Origin: Malus domestica
Lineage: Eukaryota > Streptophyta > Magnoliopsida > Rosales > Rosaceae
Length of the DNA: 64,000 nucleotides
Assembly: GCF_042453785.1 (NCBI RefSeq)
Contig: NC_091671.1
Span: 10,300,001-10,364,000 of the forward strand
Direction: 5' to 3'
Below the pieces are notes generated by a model that saw nothing but the letters and a program-made list of their open reading frames with translations, had not been told where the DNA came from and ran no database searches. The position numbers were made by a program, and so were the translations under genes. Shown here in pieces: positions 47,534 through 59,289 of this stretch (its first letter is position 1; each line of letters opens with the position of its first letter).

Positions 47534-48874
47534 ATGGCTTCGGAGATCAAGATTGAAGTGATCCACAAGGAAACAATTAAACCACTCTCTCCAACTCCTG
47601 ACCACCTTAAAAGCTTGAGCCTCTCTGTTTTTGATCAGTATCAACCTGAAATTTATATCCCACTACTTTTCTTCTATCCCAACAAAAATAACAGCGACGA
47701 CGGCCAGGTCAAAAATATCGATCATCCTTCTTTGTTTGCCGAAAGATCCAACCTACTAAAGAAATCACTGTCTGAAGCCCTCACTCGATTCTACCCCTTC
47801 GCCGGAGAATTTAAATATAATGTTTCAATCAGCTGCAGTGACCGTGGGGCTGCATTTCTTGAAGCCCAAGTGAACTGTCCCGTATCGAGGATTTTGGAAA
47901 ACCCCGATTTTGAGATCCTAAAACGGTTGCTTCCAACTGATTGTATGTCCACACAAGCTGAGACAGGATATCTTGTGCTAGTCCAGGCCAACTTATTTGA
48001 ATGTGGCGGATTGGCAATCGGGGTCAGCATTCACCATAAAGCTGCCGATGCTTTTACAGCCGCCACATTCATCAAATGTTGGGCTGCACTCGCTCTTGGC
48101 TCGGCCAGTAGTACTACTCACCACGTACTGCTTCCCGAGGAATTCGGTGTTGCAGCTTCTCTTGCCCCATCCCTTGATTCCTTGGACTCACTAGGAGCTC
48201 CTGTGACATTTTCTACGGAGAGACACGCGACGAGGAGATTTGTGTTTGATGCTTCGAAAATTTCTGCTCTCAAGTCCAAGGCTGCTAGCGCCACGGTGCC
48301 AAACCCAACACGTGTTGAAGTAGCATCGGCAGTCATTTGGAAAAACCTAATACAAGCATCAAGATCGAAGTTTGGTCTTATGAAGCCATCCATGTGGTGT
48401 GCAACCGTGAACATGCGCAAAAGATGGGGGCAGGCTGTGACAGAAAACATACGGGGGAATTTCGTGTGGTACGCTGCAGCATTGATCACAGCAGAGAGCG
48501 AAGTAGAACTCGAGAGCTTGGTTGGTAAACTCAGGAAGGGGATTGAGGAATATAAGGAAAAGCATCCAAATGGAGTCAGTGGTGAGGAAGTATGTCAAAC
48601 CGTCAAAAGGTCTGCGGGTCTTTTGTTGAGCGGAGATATAGAAATGTATACTTGCAGCAGCTGGTGCAGGTTTCCGTTGTATGAAACCAATTTCGGATGG
48701 GGAAAGCCATCATGGGCAACGTCTCAACCATCCAATGGTTTAATTTGTTTGAGTGACACGAGAGATGGTGATGGCGTAGAAGCGTCCTTGTCATTGAAAG
48801 AAGACGTCATGGCCAAAATCGAAAGCAGCGACGACCTGCTCTCGTATGCTTCTATGAATCCGACCGTCGTTTGA
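47534..48874 (+). CDS. BAHD acyltransferase, vinorine synthase-like (copy 3)
   Basis: Single exon, 446 aa from MASEIKIEVIHKETIKPLSP. HxxxD is HKAAD at 168-172, preceded by an extra His (SIHHKAAD). The DFGWG equivalent is NFGWG at 386-390. It is one residue shorter than copy 1 because STTDHHV is STTHHV. A start at 47489 (MDQLFMKILTCVEQK) is the alternative. Motifs, length and frame are intact, so it should be functional if expressed. The acyl acceptor is unknown. Confidence 0.9.
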   Translation: MASEIKIEVIHKETIKPLSPTPDHLKSLSLSVFDQYQPEIYIPLLFFYPNKNNSDDGQVKNIDHPSLFAERSNLLKKSLSEALTRFYPFAGEFKYNVSISCSDRGAAFLEAQVNCPVSRILENPDFEILKRLLPTDCMSTQAETGYLVLVQANLFECGGLAIGVSIHHKAADAFTAATFIKCWAALALGSASSTTHHVLLPEEFGVAASLAPSLDSLDSLGAPVTFSTERHATRRFVFDASKISALKSKAASATVPNPTRVEVASAVIWKNLIQASRSKFGLMKPSMWCATVNMRKRWGQAVTENIRGNFVWYAAALITAESEVELESLVGKLRKGIEEYKEKHPNGVSGEEVCQTVKRSAGLLLSGDIEMYTCSSWCRFPLYETNFGWGKPSWATSQPSNGLICLSDTRDGDGVEASLSLKEDVMAKIESSDDLLSYASMNPTVV

Positions 48875-49035
48875 TTAGTATCATCATCATCTTTAATTCG
48901 TTTTGATGCTTGCATACCTTGTGTGTGTGTGTGCGCGTGTGTTTTTTTTCTCCCACCTTGTTGTGTTGTTTTTGAACAAAAGTGTTGGCATATTTTCCAA
49001 AGAACAAGCAAATGTAACGAGTCGCAGGCAACCAG
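48875..49035 (+). other. BAHD-3 3' flank
   Basis: A short (GT)n run near 48918 and DNA shared with the other BAHD 3' flanks. No terminator-like element was identified. Confidence 0.4.
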
Positions 49036-49300
49036 ATTTGTCAAGCCACTTCGAACCTTGACGCGACAACTTCCTCCCAACAAACTAAACAAGCCCAAGG
49101 ATGGACGGTATCCTCCGGACGCAGTCTCCTTGACGAAAGTATTTCGCCTGGAGAACCCTAGCCCGAAAATCCTCCGGGTTATTCCATAACCAGGCACATC
49201 GCTCCGATGGTAGTGCTTCGTTAAACTCCTCCAAATCCCAGAATCCCATATCGTAGGTTAGGATCACTGGACGTTAAGAGGTCACACAAAGCTGCCAACA
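49036..49300 (-). mobile_element. L1-type LINE C-terminal fragment, copy at BAHD-3
   Basis: The minus-strand frame 49267-49085 reads MGFWDLEEFNEALPSERCAW and LWNNPEDFRARVLQAKYFRQ, matching the post-RT region of plant L1-like polyproteins. It is truncated on both sides. Confidence 0.6.
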
Positions 49301-50214
49301 AACCAATTACATCTCTTTCACTCATTGCGTGATAACTAAGAGCCCGTTTGATAATCATTTCAATTTCTAGTTTCAGAAAAATATAAAAACTGAGTACCAA
49401 AATCAAGTTGAATTTTAAAAACTCAAAATATTAAAAACTGAAAACAAAATGATCATCAAACGGCTCTAAATATCTCTAGCCAAACAAACAAACTTATATG
49501 AACTTTGTGTTTGTTTTAGAATTACTTGACTCCGTAATCAGTCATAAGAAAAATAATCCAAAGATTGTCTCTTTAACTTTTCAACGAAGGCCACACTAAA
49601 CATTTCAGTATATAAAGGGAAAAAATTTCCGCTGTTTTTTGTTTCTATAAATTCCTGTTTATTTTCGCTTTTAATTCTCCTTTGATCTTTTTTTTTTTGA
49701 AAAAAATAATTCGCCGCTAATTTTATTCAATTCGAAGACCAAAAAGAAACAGGGGGTGCGCCGGTGATAAAAGCGTGCAAAACTCACTTCCCTATATAAA
49801 AGCACCAAGGAGATGCTCAAAACTTCTAACAATGCTTCAAACAATGGTTGAAATTTAACACAACACTTTTGTCCATACAAGCACTTTGATAGCAAAATTT
49901 TCAACCAATCAGTTGACCCATATAAAAATCAAACTATTGTTAAGTAATAAATTTTACCTCCAATGCTTAAACCTTGCAGCCCAGCGTCAAAGCAGCAGCT
50001 ACTTCAGACAACAGTTATCGTTCGAGCAGTCACATAAATTGGTAAAAAAACAGAAGGGTAAGAAGCTGATTAGCTGAACACTGCAATAAGGTGTATAAGA
50101 CGATTGCTTACAATTGCTAAATTGAAGGAACATTGATTGATACGAGAAACTGATTTACGTTCTAATGAATGAAATCCATCAACTGAAACTTTACATTCTA
50201 AAATATTAAGAGTG
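49301..50214. other. Intergenic DNA between BAHD-3 and NOT2, including the NOT2 3' UTR
   Basis: No ORF that I can support. The two genes are convergent. The NOT2 3' UTR presumably occupies the right-hand part. I could not pick one poly(A) signal. Confidence 0.4.
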
Positions 50215-52899
50215 TCAATGCTGTGGTAACACCGGTCTCTTCTCCAACAACTCGTAATGCACAATAAAATTATCCTGCGCATAAAATATAGGTTCAACTC
50301 GGGACTACAATTTGTCAAGTTAGGATAAAATGCACGAAATATAATTCAATCAGTTTACCTTTCGGATAGTTTCAAAGGTATTGGGATCAAAGCAGTGATA
50401 AGATCCTCTCTCACACGTGTTGGTCTTCACAAGTGGTTCCATGTTGGGTACTCTTATGAACCATAGGCGGTGTTCCTTGTGATAAAACCAGCCTCTATTA
50501 TTTCTGCCAACAACAAATGTCATACAACATTTTAGTACACACCAATCAAGGCTTGTTTATATATATTGCTGAACATTAAACACTCTTAAGTCGTAAAAAG
50601 AAGGGCACATAGGATTTAAAACATGATCTCAAAGAAACTGTTAAGAGGTCAAAAGCATTCCATCACTATAAGCTCTTAAGTGGACAAACGTACGCATATT
50701 ATGGGGTTTTTAAACTTTTTATATAAGGGAAATAATACAAATTTATAAACAAATGAACACTTACAGTTCATTGGCAGCATATAATTGGGCCTCGTCTTTG
50801 GGCATGCTGCAAACAAAAGAGAATGACTCTGTGAGTTCAATACTTTGAAAATTGAAAATAACTTGAGAGGTCCAACAAGAAGCACCTGTAAAAGATATAG
50901 AACAACGTTTCCACAGAAAACTTTGAAAAATACCCTTGCTGCAGCCACCAATTTGAGTTAGAGCACAGAGGCACAATATACATGAAGAAGATTGAATTTG
51001 CAAAAAGATTTTTAATAAAAAGAACAGCTCACATGTAGTACAGGCGGTTGTTTAGCATAGTAACATTGCGGAACACTAAACTCTGGATCACCCTTAGCCG
51101 GCTCGTCAGACCATGGGGAACCAAAAGTCTTGTGAAGGTTTTCTGTTGAATTCAAGTTTAATCCAAGCGTTGTCAAATCAATTCCAAGTGCAAGAGATGT
51201 AAGATCAGGATCACTCATCCTTATGACACTTAACAATCCAAGCAAACCAAATAGGTCTGGAGCAGATTGCGCTGACTGCATCGATTTCATTCCCTGATCC
51301 CTATATGATTGATTGCCAGCTGACATCTGGTGCAGGCGAAACTGGGATTGATTTTGTTGTTGATACTGCTGAATAAGCTGGTCATATGAACCCATGCCAG
51401 AAACTGAATTGGCAGAATTCAGAGGTCTTAATCCAATGCCAGGAGGTCCTCCACTAGTCTGAATCAAAAGTTTTAGATGTTAGATCCCACAATTACTAAA
51501 GAATTTAAATAAATGCTTATAACTCAAGCTTTTCCCGATCTGAGGATAAAAAACCATTCAACTTTCCTGATGTACTAGAATCGACTTATTTGGACCAACA
51601 AATCATTTTGAATCAAATCATCAGATATATACCTACAATCATAAGAATATGTTTTCCAATCCACGTTGAATGACACCATAAGAATAAAATCACCATACAA
51701 TCTATTCCCACAGTGAAACCCCATTATAACAAAAAGAATAATTTGTGAAACCAAACTACCACACCTGTGAATGATATGTTGAATGTGATGATGGGAATAT
51801 GTCTGAACCATGCATATGGAGAAGATCCTGATTGTTTACTTGTGAAAACGAGACACCACTACTGCTGACTGATGGAGCATGTTGTTGCTGTTGTGGCCTA
51901 TGAGAAGAATAAGTTCCCCCCAAGTTAAATCCTGAGGACCGTCCCATCTGCAAAACAATATACATAGATATAAGGGCTTAGAGAAATTTGGAGCAAGTAA
52001 TAATCCAAGGGCAAGGGGGGAAAAGGACTCTTCTTTGATTTAGAGCTTAGAACCCACTGGGAAGTGCTGAGATTGCATCATCGACACAGCATTGTCATGG
52101 AGTTGTTCTTTCTGGTGCATATTGATCCCATATTCAGCATCACCACCTGCTGAAGATCTAATAATAAGGTCAAAAATGCAAGTAGGCAAGCAGCCTCCCC
52201 TACAGGAATGTTGTTCAACCATTCAAGCAGTATGTATATGTGGTGAAACGACATAATGCTAAGTCCTTGGGGTTATCCTAAGCAGTGAGGGAGGAGGAAA
52301 TGGTTTAGGAGTATGATAGGTCAAGGGTTACATGATTACATCCCTTCAGTTGTAACAAAAAAAAATGGTAGATGAAAGATATATTGGCACCCATGATTAT
52401 CTGACACTGCCTAGTTCCTCAGCTCAAAGGGTGCCCTTCTATCCATCCTTCCACAATTCTCCCTCCACTCAACCACACAACCCACCAAAGAGAAAAAAGA
52501 ATAAAAGCCCCAAACACAATCCATTATCACAAGTCTACCTCTGTCGCCAACAATTGTAATGCACTTTCCTCATACACAACTAAAGAACACAACAGGGGAT
52601 GGTTAGAGAAATTAGGTAAAAATTAAAGGATGAACATAGCAAGTATATATGGAGGCTACATTATTTTGTGAAGAGGTCAGCAGACTAGCAAAATGGCAAG
52701 TCATTTAGGTATTCTGTCCACTATTTTCATAGATTAGTAACTAATTTAATTTTTGAAACACAAGAGAAGGATGTCTTTCAAGATAATCTAGTGGAGGTAG
52801 GAGCAATTGACTAGAAGAGCAAAACTCCTTTCCGATTGTTCTATTTCATATAGTTTTGGGAGTATGTTAATCATATTTGGGGATATATATGTTTGAGAG

Positions 52900-52953
<54 letters not shown>

Positions 52954-55900
52954 TGTGTGTGTGTGTGTGAGAGAGAGAAAGAGAGAGAGAGAGTGAGCGT
53001 GTGCATGTAGTGTGTGTGGTGTGTGAGAGAGAGAGAGAGAGACAGCGTGTGTGGTGTGTGAGAGAGAGAGAGAGAGACAGCGTGTGCATGTAGTGTGTGT
53101 GTGAGAAAGAGAGAGGTGAAGTTGAATGAAAATTCAGAATACCCTCAATATTCTAAAACTTGGAAATAAAAATGTAAAATCACCAAAAAAATGACACGTC
53201 AAAGAATACTAACATCTGAAAATCACCTACCGAAGAAACATTTCTCAAAATATTAAATTTCAAACTCTAAAATATATCTAAGTCTTGGTTAACTTAACAT
53301 TTAAATTATGCAACTGCAAAAACGAATAATCTAATCAACTTATAAATGAATATATCGCGCACCTTTAAATCCCGGTAAAGCTGGAAAGTCCTCATTTTGG
53401 ATGCTGAACTCTTGGTTCTGTTGAACAATAGGACTAACACCAAGGCCTTGTTTTCGTAGTGAACCTAAAAAAAATTCTGTATATTATATTCCAATTACTG
53501 TATAGAATACAACCAAAACTGCATCATATTTCTTTACTAACCCAACTGCCCCTGAGGCCCTCCCGCAGAACTGGGACGACTTGTTAATGAAGGGAAATCG
53601 TTGATGTCAAAAGGAGAACTGTCATTAGAATTCACATCATTCATTATTCCCATCGAGCTCAAATTATTCACTTGGACATGGCTTTGAGAAAGTGGACCAC
53701 CAGCATTAGGGTAAGAGTTTCCTAGCATCGAAATTACTTGCGGAGACCCTGAAACCAGAAAATTATGTACAGGAAGATTCCGTAAGTAAAATTTGATAAA
53801 ATGATAAAACAATTTCATTTCAGCACCAGACAGCCATATGCAATAACAACCAATACAGCTGAGCCTGCTAATTCTTGGACTGCTATTCAAACCTAAAAAC
53901 TAAGGAACTACACCAAACTGTGTTACAACAATTCAACAGAATCCACCAAGGTATTAAAAAAAATTATAGTATTTGCATTAATTACCAAATTAATAAGCAA
54001 ATGAAATCTTATAACAAATCGTGAACCAAAGCTCAAATTCATTTCAAACATCAAATCTTACTAGAACCTAAGTCATCAGTCTCATAGATAAGGCCTTCCA
54101 CAGTAGGCTGGGAAATTGAGTTTGTTTCCAATTTTGTAGGAATCAAATTCATACAATAGTCCAAAAAATTTGAGTTCTATGAGCGTAATTCCAACTCTGA
54201 GTTCAATATATTGAACTCATGAGTTTGATTCCTATACAATAAATGACAAACCCTTTAAAAGAAAATGGAATAACCAATATGAGAATAAAAATTGGACGGA
54301 TCCCGCAACTAATAGATATAACTCACCTCTCTCAAACTCATACCATTGTAGTAATTGCGTTATAGGAATCAAACTCACCTTAACCACTGCAGAAGGCCTA
54401 ACTATAGTTATAAAGCACGAAAAGAACTAATTCCATAAGGAAGGCAATATACCTTGTGGTAGCACACCACTCATCAAGCGATTTTGCCCTTGTACAGTTA
54501 AACTTCCAGATCCACCATTTCCGCTTAAATTCAGACGAGAAGCAAGACCAGGCACCGACAAGCCTCCACCAGTGCTAATACTCCTCCCAATGTTTCCCCC
54601 ACCAACCATGTTTCCCATGGAACTTGTAATCCGAGGACCTGCATTTCCCAAAATTGGGGACACACCCAATCCTGAAACAGCACTCCGGTTACCAATTGCA
54701 GCAGATGTAGGGAGAATCCCAGGAATAGAACCGCCAATTCCATTTGTGCTACTACTAAATCCAGGGTTTCCTACTACACTTATACCTCCTCTATTAGTGA
54801 CTCCTGAATGTGCATGGGAGCTTCCATGAGATAACTGCAAAAACAGTTTTTTTTTAAGGAAAATATGGGAGAAGAGTAAAATACAAGACAAAGAAAGACA
54901 GAGAGAAGCAGAGAGAGAGGTTCATCGATTATGTCACTGCTCTCAAAACTACAATTAGCATATGAAATACATATCCCATGCACCTGAGACAAAGCAACAG
55001 GAAGGTTATTTGATGTGAATCGTCCGCCAGAGAGGCTTCCAGCTGGTTGTTGGACTCCACCAGAAGGAACATTATTTATTGTTGAGTTTCTTGATGTTAA
55101 TGTACCCGGCATGTTGGGAACATTGAAGCTCCCATGAATATTATGCAATCCCTGCATACTTCCTGCAGAAAGAAACTTGAAATTTCACTAACATTGACAC
55201 TAACACAAGAAACTCAAGCAATAGTAACCCACCTGAGTGATGAAAAACGGGAGAAGCTGCACCAGATTGACCAGAGAAAGATGATGCAAATCGCCCACTA
55301 CTGTCTGGGAGATTTGAGGCTGATCCGTTTAGAGAAGACTGCAACCAAAAGCAAATTAGGTTTCCCGTGATAAATGAACAAATTATGCAACACATATGAA
55401 ACACAAAACACATATCAACACTAGAGACTTTAAATTCCTCTTAATCCTAAAAACCACAACTGCAACAATAACCGTAAGGAATACAATATTTGGCACTGTT
55501 TTGTCTACATAAAATTAGAAAAACTATTCAATATTGTAACATTTCTTGCATACTGCAAAAATAATTATAGTTCATCATGCAAAACATAACACTAATAAAC
55601 AATAGACATGCATGAAATCACCAAAAATTTAGAAACAAAAGCATACAGCATCATGGTCTGACCATAAACTATTTGCAAATAAAGTGCAAATCCTAACGAG
55701 CATCTCACGACAATGTTAAAATTGAAGGGGAAAAAAGCCGTGTATAAGTGCAAGTGCTTGGAAAGATGCATGAACAGACAAATGACACATTTCTTTCAAC
55801 AACAAATCCAGAGTTCAATCATTAAACAATCCAAAACCTTACATGATTAGACAGACTTGTTGGGAAAAAGATAACATTTTGAGTCAAGAAGACAATCTTA

Positions 55901-55972
55901 ATATCTTATACACAAAATTTACTGTAGAGAAGTGATATGGACAAAAGACTGTACATTAAGTAAACCCGACAT
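50215..55972 (-). CDS. NOT2: CCR4-NOT complex subunit 2 (NOT2/VIP2-like), 13 exons, 664 aa
   Basis: NOT2 joins the NOT1 scaffold of the CCR4-NOT deadenylase, acting in mRNA decay and transcription; plant VIP2 binds Agrobacterium VirE2-associated factors. Coding exons, 5' to 3': 55972-55955, 55338-55233, 55162-54984, 54834-54453, 53748-53542, 53464-53363, 52149-52058, 51947-51765, 51458-51033, 50938-50886, 50806-50765, 50503-50359, 50274-50215. The sum is 1,995 nt. The N-terminus (MSGLLNSSLNGSASNLPDSS) and the Gly/Ser/Asn-rich region (GPRITSSMGNMVGGGNIGR) match plant NOT2. A Gln-rich stretch (YDQLIQQYQQQNQSQF) precedes the C-terminal NOT box, which contains LTSLALGIDLTTLGLNLNST, MPKDEAQLYAANEL and RGWFYHKEHRLWF. 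All junctions are GT-AG. Confidence 0.95.
52880..53120. repeat. Compound (GA)n/(GT)n microsatellite in a NOT2 intron
   Basis: A long GA run, then GT, GA, and two near-identical segments containing gcgtgtgcatgtagtgtgtg. It lies in the intron between exons 53464-53363 and 52149-52058. Long frames here (LSLSLS, HTHTHT) are artefacts. Confidence 0.9.
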
Positions 55973-57420
55973 TGCATGAGCATCAAAAGGTCATGCAATA
56001 ACGCATTCCTTGCTTCCTTGCCGAGAAATAACCCTTCCTTGTACGAACAACTTGATATATCTTCTCCGTTAACAAATAACCTATAGCCTGAAAAGGACAA
56101 CTTGATAAATCTTCTTTGTTGACAAATAGCCTACAGATGCATCCATAATAATTCAATAACTTGGCATCAACTTTAGTACAAAATAATTCCGCACAGATAC
56201 ACAACCAACACACGCAAACACACATATGAGAGATTATGGTAAAGTACAAGTATTCATTTCATTTCTTTTATAACCCAGGACTCAACATGTCAACCTTGCT
56301 GACACAGCTTCTAAACTGGATCCATTGCCTACCCCTACAATCTTTGGGGGAATGAAACAATAGCCATTGCAAGGTAGGTACCTTCGGGTTTCTAACCTGA
56401 GACCACAAGGTACAAGCCGTAGTTCTTAAGTCCCAAACTGGGTTTTCTTAGGCAAGGAATTGACACACTATAATCAGCTTTACAGAAACCCAAAATCTTC
56501 TACGTAATAATTTTGCAATGACTAACTAAATTACTAATGCAATGTATCTCCTGCAGCATAAGGTGTCCAGATTTTTTAGGAACTCTCGACTTCCCAAACG
56601 CAAATGAAACTATCAATTACTATAACAACATAAAAAATCAGATTCCCATAGATGGTATTTTCAATTACCATGTCAAGTTCCATAAAACGAAAAGGTAAAC
56701 TATACAATATCTTAAAGGTGAGCAATCCCAAGAAGAAAATTACAGAGTTCTCCAGTAACTTTCTCAGATTCCCACAGACTTAACCATCTGCTTCCCAATT
56801 TCAAATGCACTTTAACTCACTGAAAACATTTTCAAAAACATCTAACACCATTTCAAAATCAAAACACGCCACCGGAACGTTGTAATATGCTTCACCAAAG
56901 ATTAACTCATAATTCGAGACGTTCCACAAACTACCCCATTTTCAATCGCTAAAATATTCACAAGCTTCTAAAACGAAAATTTAAAAAAAAAAAAAAAAAA
57001 GGAAAAGATCTCAAGCCATAAATTCTAACGAATACAAAACCTAACACTTAAATCATAAACTCCACCACTTTCTGGTTTCTTCATTAATCCAAATTTTCTC
57101 GACAGCCAAACAAAATGCAACGCAACGCACACTAGCCTCAGTCATTTCGATGTTAAAATCCTAAAATCAAAAACCCTAGGAGAGAGAGTGATGTTGCTAG
57201 GGCACCAAAACCAAAATCTCCTCAACAGTCACAGGCGCGAGGATCCACGAAAGAGGAACGAACTCGGAGCGATTGGAGATCGAACTCGGACCGAGTCGGG
57301 ATCGAGTCCGACTCGGGGAGAGAGGAGAGAGTGAGTACCTGAGGGAGCAGATCAGCGAGAGCGAGGGTTTGGGGGTCTGAGTCAAACAGCGAGTTAGATT
57401 GCCCTAAAGAGAGAAGAGGA
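55973..57420 (-). promoter_or_regulatory. NOT2 5' leader: split 5' UTR with a long intron
   Basis: A first untranslated exon seems to end at 57339 (ctcag|gtactc on the minus strand). The ATG-bearing exon can start at 56087 (ttttcag) or at 56130 (ctgtag). These two acceptors lie in a 43-bp tandem duplication containing ggctatttgt and gaagatatatcaagttg-type text. The leader holds a short upstream ORF (MRYCMTF) and an overlapping ATG 8 bases before the start. The positions are predictions. Confidence 0.5.
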
Positions 57421-59220
57421 GAACGTCAGAGAGGGAAGAAAATGTCGAGATTTTTCAATGATAAAGTTCGGTGTAGGGAGAAGAGAAAAGATCGTATGCG
57501 GCGGCGAGTACTTGTGGTGGAGTGGGCCGCACTCTGTGGCTATTGGGTGACTGTTGGATCTGATAATTTAGGTGGGCCTGGGTGCAGGGTAATAAAGGAA
57601 AATTGTAATTTAGTGAAGACAATCTCGACTGCCAATTGTCGGTTGTTGTTGTTTCTATTGCCCAAAAGCAAAGTTGTAATTTTTTACTTTTATAACGAAA
57701 TGAAAATACAATTTTGCTTTTAAACATTTTTTTATTTATTTTTTTAACAAACGACGTAATGTACATTAAGAAGTACGGGATTAGGCTAAGTTTCGCAATG
57801 GAGTAGCAATAATGTAGTTCAAATTCGTCTTTGGCGATAATTGAACCTAAAACCTCATATATAAGTTTTGTGAACCTAAAACCTCGTATATAAGTAGATA
57901 AAACATCATAAGATAAAAATCGGGAATAAAAGCATAATTTCTTTTGTGAAAAAAATATTCAATTCTTATATATTAAGGTGGTATACTTGATTTCTAGACT
58001 CTTGTTGTAATTTATAAGTTTTGTCTGAAACAGTTTTTCTCGAGAAGATTTTTTTTTTTTTTATAGAAAAAAAAGTCAGAAATACAGCTATATAAGTGTC
58101 ATATTATAATTGGTTAGAATTGTTTTTCAAATTTTCAACCAATTATACTCTAATAATTGATTCACTAAACTGTATTCTCAGCATACTGAACTGTGCAAGG
58201 ATCCAGGGATCATCTGCACATAATTTTTGAACAAGGCATATTCATGTTTTCCATACAATATCTCAAGAGTGTTGCCATCCACACACCTTTTTTACCTTTC
58301 ACATATTTCATGTAAATTTATGTCATTTAATCCTCTTCAGCTCAATCGACCGACAACTGAAAATTAAGAGAATGTTGCTACTATCCCAGTGGGCTTTTTA
58401 GATCTGCCATCGAAGTGAAGTGCTGCCCCTTTTCGGCTAGGCCCATAAGGGCCACTGTTGCAGCATAAGCACCTTCTTGCCACCATCTCACTCATGTCAA
58501 AACGAGAAGAGATCCTCCATCAAGATCATCGAATCAAATGATCTAGGCTTTTAAAATTTCATCTAATGACAAAAAATTATTATAACTTTTAAAGGATCAA
58601 AACAGGTGGGCCGTTAGATGAAATTTCAAAGGCCCGGATCACTTGATCCGATGACCTTGGTGGAAGAGATCTGGAAATGATATCTTCTCGTTTAAACACA
58701 CTTCACCTCTTTCTCCAACTCCCCAATCCCTTTTTTTAATTGAAGGTAACGAACTCGGAACTCCCCAATCCCTTAACTCGCATAGAGTTGCATAAATTGT
58801 GTCGAAGAATGCACTGGATGAGCAAATCATAATCTGTAATGGTTTTGAGGATGAAATACAAAACAATCAATGAATGTTATGGGTGTTTTAGCCATTAGAT
58901 TTAATTTCTACAACGATTAGATATTATATTTTCAATCGGTGTTGCATACTACTAAAGAAAAATTAGAGAATGTAACTTTTTTGTACGCTTTTTCATTTGT
59001 GAATATTATTGACACTCTAAACAGTCACCGTGTGGTAACTAGATTCATATAAGTCGTTTAGAAAGTAGAATTGAGTGTAGAGATTAAATTATGTTTGAAC
59101 TTTGTGGCACGTTCAGAAATTCCAGCATCTAGCTAGCTTGTGAAACTGCAATTTATTCGACCCTTCTTATTGATGGAGGGAAACAAATAAAATTAAAAAT
59201 TAAAAAACACAACTATGTAT
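57421..59220. other. Intergenic DNA between the membrane-protein gene and NOT2
   Basis: Contains the NOT2 promoter on its left and the 3' flank of the next gene on its right. At 58490-58387 (minus) a coding-like stretch, WWQEGAYAATVALMGLAEKG, ends in a stop soon after. I cannot name its parent. Confidence 0.4.
58496..58696. mobile_element. Foldback MITE
   Basis: Imperfect inverted repeat with arms of 65-80 bp. The left arm runs from aacgagaagagatcctccat to aaatttcatctaatg. The right arm runs from ttagatgaaatttcaaaggc to ttctcgttt. The centre is about 45 bp and AT-rich. Target duplication not resolved. Confidence 0.65.
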
Positions 59221-59289
59221 GAATACAATTTTGACTCACACATGACACAACTATAAACAAAAGATGACCGGCCGGCGACGGCGAGCCAC

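Noticed and set aside
52788-53089. Minus-strand frames rich in LSLSLS and HTHTHT
   Set aside because: They are translations of the (GA)n/(GT)n microsatellite in a NOT2 intron.
57197-57385. 62-codon minus-strand frame ahead of NOT2
   Set aside because: It crosses the predicted 5' UTR splice donor at 57339, and its Ser/Pro/Leu bias comes from the GC-rich leader.
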